Source: Thelonectria olida (Eukaryota; Ascomycota; Sordariomycetes; Hypocreales; Nectriaceae). Taken from it: 64,000 nucleotides of DNA. Position numbers and translations under genes: made by a program. The first letter of the stretch is position 1. Each line of letters begins with the position of its first letter. The notes beneath the pieces are model-generated. The model did no database searches. It worked only from the letters and a program-made list of their open reading frames with translations, and was not told the origin of the DNA. Shown piece after piece: positions 12,089 to 22,019 of the stretch. The stretch covers positions 124,001-188,000 of the forward strand of contig JAGPYM010000020.1 of the NCBI GenBank assembly GCA_020736575.1, given 5' to 3'.

Positions 12089-12411
12089 AACCCTACGAGT
12101 CTCTCGCAGCACAAATTTTCTTAGTACATACGAGTTCCTTCATGGGTTTCTACGATCAAAGAATCGTCCTAGAATTGTCTATGTCTCGGGCGGCTACCTA
12201 TCTGGTGCTAGCGAAATACGCAATGAGCTGGTGGATAAGATATGCCACTTGCCAGCCTATGACCAGACCAAGGTTGTGCCAGTGGTTCTAATCGAGCATG
12301 TGCAATCAAAGGGAAGCTCGATCCGAAACCGGCTGTGGATATTAAGCCCAACGGAGTTTGTTATCGGATCGTCTGAGAATGGCCGTGCCCAAACTGGCGA
12401 TGCCCTCTGAC
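12089..12411 (+). pseudogene. Coding relic of unknown family, no start codon
   Basis: About 107 codons stay open with natural amino-acid composition (RIVYVSGGYLSGASEIRNEL, then TKVVPVVLIEHVQ). The frame begins right after a TGA, has no suitable ATG and lacks an obvious splice acceptor upstream. It begins 40 bp after the hydrolase stop. I do not recognise it. It may be the remnant of a truncated gene or an unspliced internal exon. Confidence 0.3.
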
Positions 12412-13821
12412 GTCTGGTGAAAGCACATCCTCAGACCGGATGATGCCCATGGTGGATCACTGCTGCTAGAGTCGATACCATCGCCTCTATGCTCGAGAAT
12501 TAAATTTTGTCCCCAATTGAACCTCCGTATCGAGGACAAATTCAAAACATCCTAGATGGGATTCATATCCAAGAGATTTGGGATTGTTAACTTGTGTGAG
12601 CAGGAGCGGCTGCTAGTAGGAATACAGTAGGAAGATTCAAGGCATCAAGTACGAGTAAGTATTGCCCTTACTTAGAGGATCGCTGCATCGCATGACGGAC
12701 TATTTCGAAGTGGCTACACCTGGTTCGAACACAGGTAGTAACGTTTACACGTTGTTACGTTAAGCATCTAAGGGGCCGAGTTCCATCACCAATATCCTTG
12801 CAGCCGACGCGGTGCACAAGCGGCCCGTTACTTCAAGAACGCCCTCCGGCGATCCAATTCGCCCCGCCATTGTGAAGACCTGCGACGTTTTTATATTGTT
12901 CCCATCAAATCGAAACTAGCGACCTTATCTTCCGAACCCACGTATCAGCCCGTCTTGCGAAATAGAGTTGCCCCTTGATGGGTTCCGCTAATGTACGTGG
13001 ACGGTGACATATCTTGATACGGGAAGGCCTCCTTCACTATTCCAAGAGCTTTATATTCTTCTCACCTACGTCTCTTATTTTCTTTTGAAATGCTCTTACT
13101 ATGTAATGTCTGAGTTAAATTGAGGATCATTGGTTCTCGTAGAATGATAGGTTCGGACCCTCGGGCCATTCGACTACCCGGACCCTAGCAACCGATTGCG
13201 GCTGTCGCTTTACAACAAGCCAGTCCACATCCCCCGAAACTATCCTAGACGAGCCTTTATACAACAAAGAGTGTAAGCTTCCAAAGCATGTATCGTATAA
13301 TGAATGCTATGAGGCGAACCAGAACAACAGTCAGTGGAGCTGATTATGATACAAGAAGAACCTTAGGAAAATATCTCAGCGAAGGTGAGAAAGAACCATG
13401 ACCTAGACGAAGTTTATTTCTCGTGTTCAGTTGTTTCTTTAACTCAGTATACCGAGTAGAACTTGCAATCTGATACAAAGATCGGCAAGCAACTGCGCGC
13501 GCTCCTGCAATAGCGGAACACATTCCCTGGTGCAGACTTGTGAGACCCATTATTGCCGGTCCGGTGGCGCCGATGGTCAAAAGGACCAGAAGTCTTGGCT
13601 TCAGGATACGCAAGGCGACTCAGAACCGAATCATGGCCTTTGTGATATAGTCAAGGGCACAGGCGCGGAGATTGTTATCGGGGCTTGCTAGACACCACTA
13701 TATAAGACCTCGCCAGCCGCCGTCAGGGAGATTCATCTGAACGGTATCAGCTCCAACACTCTCAGATCGCTCATTACCTATACTTCTATCACTTCCTCCA
13801 TTTTTTCTCTTTGCAACTACA
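12412..13821. other. Intergenic; promoter of the small secreted protein
   Basis: No gene recognised. A TATATAA box at 13,699-13,705 lies 117 bp before the ATG at 13,822 and is the probable core promoter of the small cysteine-rich gene. A minus frame at 13,613-13,344 shows no features and is judged chance. Confidence 0.45.
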
Positions 13822-14132
13822 ATGAAGATGTCTGCACTCCTCACAGTGGCATACGCCGCCATGGCATTTGCTCTTCCTCCAGCAGCCGCCCCTGGAGCTC
13901 TCTTTGCCCGTCAGTTGTGTATCTGCCATCACTTCATAAAAACGAACTGACCTAACGAATATCCCCAAACAGGACCAATGCAGCCCCGATAACCCGTCAG
14001 GAGCATGTGCCAACTGCTGCGTAAGGAAAAAGCCCCCCAGAATGCATGATGCATTAGACAAGACCACTGTGCTGAATAGAATATATAAAGAACTGTGTGA
14101 ACGGTGTAGATGGTAACTGCTGCGGAAAATAA
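13822..14132 (+). CDS. Small secreted cysteine-rich protein (effector-like)
   Basis: The ATG at 13,822 opens a signal peptide (MKMSALLTVAYAAMAFALPP, predicted cleavage after a small residue near 18-24). The preferred model is 13822-13916, 13984-14020 and 14091-14132 (introns of 67 and 70 nt). This gives 57 aa with six Cys in the pattern C-x2-CC-x-C-x7-CC near the C-terminus and a C-terminal Gly-Lys. An alternative 3' splice site at 13,972 would include one more Cys (DQCSPDNPS) but does not stay in frame with any GT donor. The first intron is therefore uncertain, or the allele carries a one-base slip at the donor. A CTAAC branch site lies in intron 1 and a TATA box upstream. Small size, signal peptide and paired cysteines are typical of fungal effectors or antimicrobial peptides; the role is inference. 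Confidence 0.6.
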
Positions 14133-14737
14133 TTTGGCAATGCTACTTTTGAGATAGGTTGTGCAGGGAACCCGTGCCTTCTTGCAGCTTGAAGTGCCTC
14201 AAGGCGAGTTAATGGCGCGAGTAACTATGGATGGAGATGCTGAGTAGCGCTAATGCAAAAGAATATGCACCTCTGTTTTCATGTGTGTCATCGCTTGGCT
14301 GTCGGTGATTTGGGGACTTGTACTCGCGGTTACATGTGGATAGTGGTCATACTCTGTAGAGCTCGAAAGCCGCAGTCACCCGAGATAGGGTCCTGATGCA
14401 AAGATGGAAGGGACTGGGAGCGGAAGACGGTGGTAATTTCTCTGAAGAAATGTCCTAACCTAGGTGAATTTACTGTTTCCGGTCAGCTGCCCACAAAGCC
14501 GTCCATTGGTGGCCCAGGGTTGAGGGACCAGGAGCTCTCGCCACGACTTCCGCACCACCTGATATGACGGGTCCGCTAGACTAACATGTCGTAAAACGCC
14601 ATATGGGCATCTTCATTGGGAGTCTGCGGCCTTGACAAGAGAGTTGGGTTTGCTGTGTCATTTGATTTCCAGTTGTCTTGTTGGGATGGGACGGAAAACG
14701 TAATGATAAACTCTTATAGCAAAAGGTCAGCGCAGAA
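14133..14737. other. Intergenic; nothing recognised
   Basis: Three-prime flanks of two converging genes. No coding or repeat signal was seen. Confidence 0.5.
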
Positions 14738-17534
14738 CTAGATATCGTGAATACGGGATGAGATACCTTTAGAAAAGTAGACGACAAGAGCGAAAATAAT
14801 ACCCGTGACTAAGCACACGATGAGGGGGTTGAAATTGGGATCGTGGCTTGCCCTGTGATTGATTTGACTGATGTGTGGAGCGACCATGCTGTCGAGAAGA
14901 CCCATCTGCTCGGGAACCCGGCTGTTGATTCCTGGTTGCGAGTCGTCTTGGTGAAGATATGAGCCCGAGGAATCGATTCCAAGAGCTCCGTTGGCTTGGA
15001 GAACTAGCTCTGCCGCATAATCTCGCAGATCTAGCAAGAGTTGGTGTTGACTAGGTGACTGATGGTGCCACTTGAAGCAGTCCAATGTCACATCCCATGT
15101 CAGCTTAAGGGCTTCCAAATAGGCCTTACGATCCGACTGAGTTTCAAATGTGCTTTCCCAGTGTGCCAAGTCGTATGCAAACTCGTCGAAGTAGTCATCC
15201 ATATTATCTCGGAGAGTCTCGGCGATGGCTCTGGCAATGCATAGAAACGACAGTGTATCGCGCAGAGATGGGGGCAGGCTGAGACGGCAGAGACCTCGCA
15301 ATACTTGTATCCCGTCGTTCCAAACATCTCTGTAGTCTCTGAAAGTCCCCATACAAATCCTAAACTTGGTGACCGATTTCCTGGTAGCCTTTCTCATCTG
15401 GAGATACTGCATGACGAAGTTGCGCCGTAGGTCTTTGATCTTGTTGATATCTCCGTTGAAACGGTACTGGTTCGATTCCGGCTGAGCCTTGTCTGGTCCG
15501 GTTATCAAGGGCCTTGCCTCCCTCGAAGTCTTAGGGGCTCTCCAGCCTTGATGCCTTTGACGCAATTCCCGAGGAACTCTAATTCCTCCTTCCCGAATGA
15601 GAAGATCTGCTATGTCATCATGGCCAGCGTAGATCGCTCTACCCAAAGCAGGGCAGGTAGGTCTTTGATTGAAAAAGGGGGCGCCCAGAAAGCTCCAACC
15701 TCGCAGCTGATTCAAGTTAGCTCCCCGTTGTAAAAGGATCTCCACGACCGACCGACGCCCATGATATGATGCGACAGCTAGCGGAGCGGCGTGCATCTGC
15801 ACCGGGTTCATGTCAGTGGGGGCTCCTTGATCGAGAAGTGACTGAACGGCCGGCACATCCCCACGACGTGCTGCTTTTACCAGCTCTTCGTAAAGCTTGT
15901 GATGTTGGGGATTTGAAGAGACGTTCCGGGGTGACGATCTTTCGGAGGGGCCAATGATTTCGCCAGATTCGATAGGCGGAATGAACTCCGTGAGCGTGTC
16001 AGATGACATATTGTTGCGCGTGGAAGCTTCTTGGCCTGGGGTCATCCGATTGTTCGGGGAATTCCCTTTCTGAGAAGTCTCTGTCAATGGTTTGACAAAG
16101 ACCTGGGGAAAGGAATCCGTAGAAGGGTCACAAGATGGGGGCTGTTGTGTGCCATACAACGCCTGTATCCGTGATGACGCCTCATCTTCTTCAGTCTGCA
16201 ATGTGGCCGGCATAGTTGCTAAAAAGTCGACCCTGAGAAATGCATCATTCAGAGCTTTCACATTTCTCTCAAGCTCGACATCTCGCTCATCGTTCGGAGT
16301 TTCATGCTTAGCCATCTCTTCAAGGTTGATGGCCTTCAAGATAGCGTGACATGCATCCAGGCTCCTCTCCATTTGACCCATCTGGTCAATCAAAGAATCA
16401 GTGACCATGGATTGCCCGGCTTCAATCTCATCTGATTTTTCAGAGTCGCTCATCTCGAAGAACTCCTTGTTTTCGAGAAACTGGCCAACAAGGAGATCCA
16501 GCTCCTGGACGAGGTCAAGTCTGGCAGGGTCTGCTCCACAAGAGGAGCACATCGTGTCAAGGCGTTTTCTCAGTATATGGTGCTGATCGTGGAGCAAGGC
16601 CCCGTCGATCGGTTCGTTTGTTGATGGAATCAGTGCTGGCAGAAGAAGACAGAGCTCCCTTCCGAGTGCTTCGCTTAGCAGTGTCAAGCTCATTTGACCT
16701 TGCATCGTGCAAACTTCAAAGATAGTTGGTGGGTTGCACTGTCTGTTGCGGCAATGTCCAGAAGACACCCCTAGTAAATTGGCGTGATCTCTCATGACAT
16801 CGCGCTCATTGCATGTTCCACTGGACATTCGTCAGATTGGGAATTCTCATGTCTTCAAATATAGGCGACTTACTCGGGGAGGTGTTCGATAAGGCGGAAC
16901 TTCTTGCTTACGCAACGGCAGGTTGAGGATAGGCCTGTTGTAAGCGGTACCGAAATATCACTCGATCCCGAATGCTGGCGTGTGCTGATTGTCTCATCAC
17001 TTTCGTCTGCCGTCTCGTACTCGATATCCGGAAAGCCGGAGACTAATTACAATCAGTATCCAGAACAACATGAAGTGTTTAGCGCAGCCGTACCTTCAGA
17101 ATCGACGCATGGCCTGAAGTCGTGGTCACCCAGGGAGTTCCTTTCTTTTTTGATCCATCGATCAATCTTCCGCGTCTCGACGGGACAACCTCGCAAGCGG
17201 AACTTGGTCCGTTTACCAGCCGCATCGCGCCTCAATTTGATGCCGGCCATGTGCTGCATCTCACTCTTCCTGATGTTTCTTCCTAGTCCCCAGGCAGAGA
17301 GCCTATCCTTGTACATCTTTTCGCTATCACAAGTTTTAGCCATGGTGCAAAAATTCGGTGATGGCCATACCTTGCTGCGAAGCCGTGATTTGTTTTCATG
17401 AAGTTCATGACATCCTTGAGTTTCCACCCCCGAGAATCCCACAGCATTGTGATTGTGGATCGATGTTGTTCAAAATTGACCGCACTTGGCCTGCCGCGTT
17501 TTGCAGCATTGGTGGAAGATTTTGGACGCTCCAT
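14738..17534 (-). CDS. Clr5-domain / ankyrin-repeat protein with C-terminal membrane anchor
   Basis: Four exons, 17534-17371, 17323-17094, 17042-16874 and 16820-14738, join to 881 aa. The N-terminus (about residues 18-80) is a Clr5 domain: FEQHRSTITMLW, a Lys-rich linker, then the YKDRLSAWGL core ending in GRN. It is interrupted by a 47-nt intron. A disordered region and a Cys-containing segment (STCRCVSKKFRL) follow. Two or three ankyrin-like units then appear (AARRGDVPAVQSLLDQGAP; APLAVASYHGRRSVVEILLQ; ALGRAIYAGHDDIADLLI). A helical region and a predicted single TM helix (LIVCLVTGIIFALVVYF) with a short basic tail complete the protein. Clr5 proteins are fungal and often nuclear or regulatory; a C-terminal tail anchor is unusual. 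The function is unknown. All three introns have good donors, and frame continuity supports the model. Confidence 0.8.
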
Positions 17535-17663
17535 CGCAATGAGGGACGGGATGCATGTGTGGAATGGAGGCTCGCTGTGGTGCCCAGTAGTGCCCTATAT
17601 ACACATCGACTCAGTGGAGGAGACTTGGTGCACAGCCGAAGTGCCTTGAAACAAGCGGGTTAG

Positions 17664-17891
17664 CAAAAGTACGAAAAGGAAAAGTATCGACGCAGCGGGC
17701 AAATGAAATCACAGGAACAGTCGTATGGCAAGCGGTCAGTGCCATCGGAGCAAACGAAACAGCAAATCAGAGCCCAAGAGCAAAAGTACGGAAATAAAAA
17801 CATCACGCTAGACGAGTGGCTTAACAAACGTACAGAAAGCGAATGTCTAGTACGCAGGCGGCAAATCAAATCGCAGATGCAAAAGTACTGA
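17664..17891 (+). repeat. Imperfect short repeat encoding QKY/QMKSQEQ-like units
   Basis: The motifs GCAAAAGTAC and GCAAATCAAA-like recur at about 17,663, 17,697, 17,761, 17,778, 17,861 and 17,879. In the plus frame they give the units QKYEKEKYRRSGQMKSQEQ, then KQQIRAQEQKYGNKN, then RRRQIKSQMQKY. The open frame lacks context for a real gene. It is best viewed as a diverged tandem repeat. Confidence 0.35.
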
Positions 17892-18064
17892 TTGCCAGGG
17901 TGTCTCAATGTCGGACTGGAGTTGTCAAAAGAGGTCGGCATGATTCCGTGTATATAATCCCGATGAGCATCTGGTTATTCTTCGCAGTGTATCCATTATT
18001 CTCTACATATCCTCAGCCCAGGGACCAGACACAGGAAACTTTGCTGCTTCATCGTTCCAACACT

Positions 18065-18421
18065 ATGAAACTGTCCACGGAAGGTATTGTTGCAATTGTA
18101 GGTGTGGCTGTAACTCTACCTCCAGCCATCATTACCATTTGGGCTTATTGCCTTCGACCACGAAGACAGAGCCAACACATTGGTCTGATTTATCATGAAA
18201 ATTGCTTTCAAGTTTTACCAACACTAATAGCCTTGAATTTTTTAGTTGACCATCAGATGCTGCGCCCAGCACCCCCAAGGCCTTTCTGGTTTATTGTGCC
18301 TATTCACGGACTAGAATCTGCGTTGCTGGTAGAGTCTGCACATGTATCAGGTCACTCAATTGAAGCTTCAGGTATGTTGGTTGTAGGCAACGTTGGCCCT
18401 CTCCACATACTTTGTACTTGA
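18065..18421 (+). CDS. Possible small single-pass membrane protein
   Basis: The frame starts MKLSTEGIVAIVGVAVTLPP and has one clear hydrophobic helix followed by a basic stretch (CLRPRRQ), giving an N-out/C-in type topology. Short predicted proteins with this layout are common in Fusarium genomes, but the rest of the 118 codons is nondescript and an intron after residue 40 is possible. It may be only the first exon of a decayed gene. Low certainty. Confidence 0.25.
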   Translation: MKLSTEGIVAIVGVAVTLPPAIITIWAYCLRPRRQSQHIGLIYHENCFQVLPTLIALNFLVDHQMLRPAPPRPFWFIVPIHGLESALLVESAHVSGHSIEASGMLVVGNVGPLHILCT

Positions 18422-19059
18422 GTAGTATCGCTAATTGAGGTGGACTAGAATCTGACAGGTTCTTGGGTTTTTTGTTTTTTTAGATATCTTTAGACTTTAC
18501 AATTTCAAGCGTCTTAATGATTTAACAGATGACTGTCCATCCGAGCATATATCAGAAAATATACTAATATGCAACTAGCCTCCTATGGTGCCAGCTGAGA
18601 AAACTGTAGATACCCCTTAACTAATCTCATTTTTTCTCTCCAGGCCCAAAGGAGATCCATATCGATGCAGGAGCTAAAGGTCGCAGTCGTGATTGTATGC
18701 CCTTCAGCCGCGAGGAGCCAACCAGGAGAACAAAGAGCAGAAGTGTTCGATAATTAAGACAAAAAACCATTTTGACTGTATCCGTGTGCCTGTGTCCGAT
18801 CGCCGACCCATAGACTACTCCAGCTTTTACATGGCGCATTTCTATGTCCGCAGAATTGCCCAACTCTGTTTGTTCCCTGGTGTTTTCCTGAACCATCATG
18901 TGTAATCGATCATCATTGCCATCTTCTCTGACCGCCATAACCTTCCTCCAAGTCTGAGATCTCACTGCGCCTCTAGCTATGTTCTTGAGCCCCTCGGGGA
19001 CTTTTCGACTGCAGTGCGAGGACCAGCATCTGCCTAAGACTCCCCCAGCTGGAGCTGTG

Positions 19060-19870
19060 CTATGACGTCGGAGAAAACATGGTGATTGCGAAATGTGTGA
19101 GTGCTAGACAAACGTGAAAGAGTAACACAGTAAAGGCTAACACAAGAGTGATGCTGTTATCAAATAAATAAGCGTACCTGTACCTGTAGTACACACTTGC
19201 GAGTACCATGTCTTGTTTTCCAGGTGGGGGACTATCGCTAAGTGTCAGGTCGTCAACATCAAGCAGGTGTTTTTTATAATCTCCACGAATCGATAATCCA
19301 TCTGTGATAGCCATGGCAAGAAGATGCGCGTAGCATTCTTGCGTGACGAACACGTTGTTTGTAGCACAGTAATGTGAGAGTGTTTAAAAAGCAAGGCTTG
19401 AGAAATTCCCGCTCGAACCGGCATCTTGGATACCAATACCTCGTAACCATCCACTCTTTGTCACAATGACGTTTTCAGTCGTTGATGTTTTCCGTAGATG
19501 ACTAAGAGTCTCAACAAGGGGAAAGCTCAAGTCCGTTATCAGAGTGTTGTCCTCATGTATGAGTCTTGCCATATCTCCGCTGCAGTCCAGCGAGCTTGCA
19601 TCAAGCAAAGCACACCCATGCTTTGTGTTATGTTCTCGCCCATCTCTCGCACCACATCTGTTCCAACAAACAGTATAGCCGAGCTGGTTGGGGTCGAGAT
19701 TTGATCGCGTATGTCCTGAATGTCCGGGAAAACGAGGAATTTGTCGGGGCCGCGGCGATGCAATTATCAGATGTGGAATGGGAAACGCGGCATATCAAGC
19801 ATACAAGAATGGCGAGTTGCAAATTGTGCAATCAAGTCTTGGCCGATTCGGCGGATCTGGCCCGAGTTTA
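19060..19870 (-). pseudogene. Decayed coding relic, family not recognised
   Basis: Minus-strand frames join imperfectly. One stretch (PDKFLVFPDIQDIRDQ, then VVREMGENITQSMGVL) ends near 19,540 and appears to continue in a shifted frame (ITDLSFPLVETLSHLRK). After an in-frame TAA this leads into FVTQECYAHLLAMAITDGLS. Two tandem stops also sit upstream near 19,765. The composition is protein-like, but the frame is broken at least three times. No domain recognised. Confidence 0.3.
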
Positions 19871-19921
19871 GTGTTTTAATAAACTATTGTCCCAATGACC
19901 AAACCCTCCCTTCCTCTGCAC

Positions 19922-21472
19922 TCAAGGTTTGACAAAATTGATATTTTCCGAATATTTGGTTTCGAGCATGTTCATCTCCTTCAACGTCTCGGCCGGTTTA
20001 TCACTTGTGCCCATCAACACGTTCATAAAGGTCACGCCGCTCACCATGGCAGATGAACTGTAGCCCTGGATGAAGCCACCGCGCGATCCTTTGGCCCTCG
20101 CCTTGATGTTCTTCACATAGACATTCTTCACAGGTCCCGCCCCTGATCCCACTTCCTCGACGAAAATGGTCAGCCACGAGGCTTGACCGTGGGCGTTTCC
20201 ATGAAGACGCTCGATGTCCATGTCCTTGAAAGTGATGTGACTTGCTGTTGCGGTGCCAAACTTGTGATCGATGCCGATTCCCACGGCCGCGGTATAGACG
20301 ACGCTGTTTTGGAACGTGACTGTGTCCTGGTCCTCCCAGACTCCCTGACCGACCTTGTAACCGTAGCAATCAGTCCAGGACAGGCAGTCGTCAAAGAACG
20401 CATCGCTCAACGGCTGCGGCGGATTTGGATAGGGGACCGTTGTGCCCGTCTTGTAAGGCCATGTCTTTGTTGAGAAGCTGTCGTCTTTGCCGATTGCAAT
20501 GGCTCGCTTTACTCTGACTTTGCGTGACTCGACCACATCGATTCCATCGTCTTGGGTCACATCGAAGCGGTTAAGAATCTTAATGTTGGTGATGGTGACT
20601 TCTTCGGCCTGAATGATTGGCACAGCCCAGAAGGAACTGTCTCGGACCAGCACGCCGTCGCACGTAAAGTTCTTTGTTCCAACCGGGACTAGTAGGTCCG
20701 CCATGAATTTTTTCTTGCGAGTATTGTATCCATTGCCATCGATAGTGCCACGACCATACACCTTGACGTTAGTAGAGTCGAATTCCGTCTGAATCCACCA
20801 AGTGCCCGGGTAAAGGTCTGATTTAGTGAAGAGAGTCTTGTAGTCGCTCGGATTTCCCGTGAAGCGTAACGTTGATCCTCCAGCAAGATACAAAGACGTC
20901 CGGTCGCGGAGAAGGAGATTGCCAATGGTATAGAGACCAGGTGGAACATAGACGATGCTGCCCGGAGATTTCGCCGCCGCATCCATAGCCTTCTGGATCC
21001 CTGTTGTAACCGAGCCTCCTGTCTTGTCTGCGCCATATTCGAGCACATTGTAAATTCCTTTTCCAGAAGATTTGGGAGCGTCTGTCTCGGAAGGGTCCGC
21101 CAGTATGACAAACTGCTTCTTGTCGTTAATCTTCACAATAAGGTAATGTGCCTTGGTGACAGAGAAGACGAGCTCATTGCCTTCGACTTGAGCGACAATG
21201 GGCAATTTTTGAGGAGTAATGGTATACGAAGTAATCGGCTTCTTGTCTAGTGTGCGAATGCGAAATTCGGTGGGAGAGCCCTCATTCATGGAAAGCTGAA
21301 CATAGTCGTAGCCAGCATAGCTGACTGTATACATGTCGGTACCGTCAACTTCTAGTCCGAAATGCGCAGACTTTTCGTAGATGGATGGACGGGGATATTG
21401 GACAATTTTGCTGTCAACTGTGGCTATTAGCAGTAATGCCACGGCGAGGACCGTGTTGAGAAACATGACCAT
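19922..21472 (-). CDS. Secreted right-handed beta-helix glycosidase (GH28-like)
   Basis: Single-exon 516-aa protein. A signal peptide (FLNTVLAVALLLIATVDS) is followed by an N-terminal beta-domain (about 22-135) and a pectin-lyase-fold beta-helix beginning GIYNVLEYGADKTGG. Helix motifs include VYVPPGLYTIGNLLL and YGRGTIDGNGY. The likely catalytic acidic residues are in VTQDDGIDVVES and AIGKDDSFSTKT (about 300-330). The usual GH28 GHG is replaced by GIDHKFG. The architecture resembles polygalacturonase/rhamnogalacturonan-type GH28 and GH49 relatives, so action on plant or bacterial polysaccharide outside the cell is likely; the exact substrate is unknown. The ATG at 21,472 was used; a second ATG six bases on would also give a signal peptide. 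Confidence 0.75.
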   Translation of the reverse strand: MVMFLNTVLAVALLLIATVDSKIVQYPRPSIYEKSAHFGLEVDGTDMYTVSYAGYDYVQLSMNEGSPTEFRIRTLDKKPITSYTITPQKLPIVAQVEGNELVFSVTKAHYLIVKINDKKQFVILADPSETDAPKSSGKGIYNVLEYGADKTGGSVTTGIQKAMDAAAKSPGSIVYVPPGLYTIGNLLLRDRTSLYLAGGSTLRFTGNPSDYKTLFTKSDLYPGTWWIQTEFDSTNVKVYGRGTIDGNGYNTRKKKFMADLLVPVGTKNFTCDGVLVRDSSFWAVPIIQAEEVTITNIKILNRFDVTQDDGIDVVESRKVRVKRAIAIGKDDSFSTKTWPYKTGTTVPYPNPPQPLSDAFFDDCLSWTDCYGYKVGQGVWEDQDTVTFQNSVVYTAAVGIGIDHKFGTATASHITFKDMDIERLHGNAHGQASWLTIFVEEVGSGAGPVKNVYVKNIKARAKGSRGGFIQGYSSSAMVSGVTFMNVLMGTSDKPAETLKEMNMLETKYSENINFVKP

Positions 21473-22019
21473 GGTGGGGAGCCGAAGATGTGCACCAGGT
21501 TCTCCTTCATGAGATTGTACAAACTAAGATTCATCGCGTCTGTCGACCCCATATTATATCTCTTGCGAATTCTTCGTATTCCAACATTACATCGGCTAGT
21601 AAACCATCCTTCTGTTGGCTTGGCAATGTATGAAACACTCCTACCGCTTGGGTCAGCCCATAGGATAATGCCTAACTCCTTCTTGGAGGAATAAGGTCTC
21701 CACCGTAACTCTGGCACTGCCAACTGGTTATGATCGATGCACGCCATGTTGGATTGTTTCGCTCTGCTGGCCTTGATTCCTTCGATTTGGATAAAGTGAT
21801 AAAAATAAAATACAACCTTGTTAGAAGAGGCTGCGCCAGTTGTACCCCCTTGTTGTTCATTCTCTCCATCTTTCATGGCATTAGGGCCACTCCGAAATAT
21901 GAATTCGCTTTGTTTTATCTAGAGCCCAATAAATGTACTTTACAATTCTTGCGGGTGCTCACAAACAGAGCCAATTTCTGGAGGGCTCCAGGCAAAGCGA
22001 TTCGCGCGGCACGGACAGC
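21473..22019. other. Intergenic; promoter of the GH28-like gene
   Basis: The upstream region of the minus-strand GH28-like gene and the 3' flank of the MFS gene. An AATAAA-like, AT-rich stretch lies near 21,805. No other feature seen. Confidence 0.45.

Larger units (their letters stand above)
17535..19921. other. Degenerate gene-poor stretch
   Basis: Contains an imperfect repeat (17,664-17,891), a possible small membrane-protein frame (18,065-18,421) and a minus-strand coding relic (19,060-19,870), each listed separately. Remaining parts show nothing recognisable. Confidence 0.4.

Noticed and set aside
12715..12760. TTCGAAC loop with flanking CCTG/CAGG, resembling a tRNA T-arm
   Set aside because: No matching acceptor, D or anticodon arms could be placed around it.
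13344..13613. 89-codon minus frame near the secreted-protein promoter
   Set aside because: No recognisable features; likely chance.
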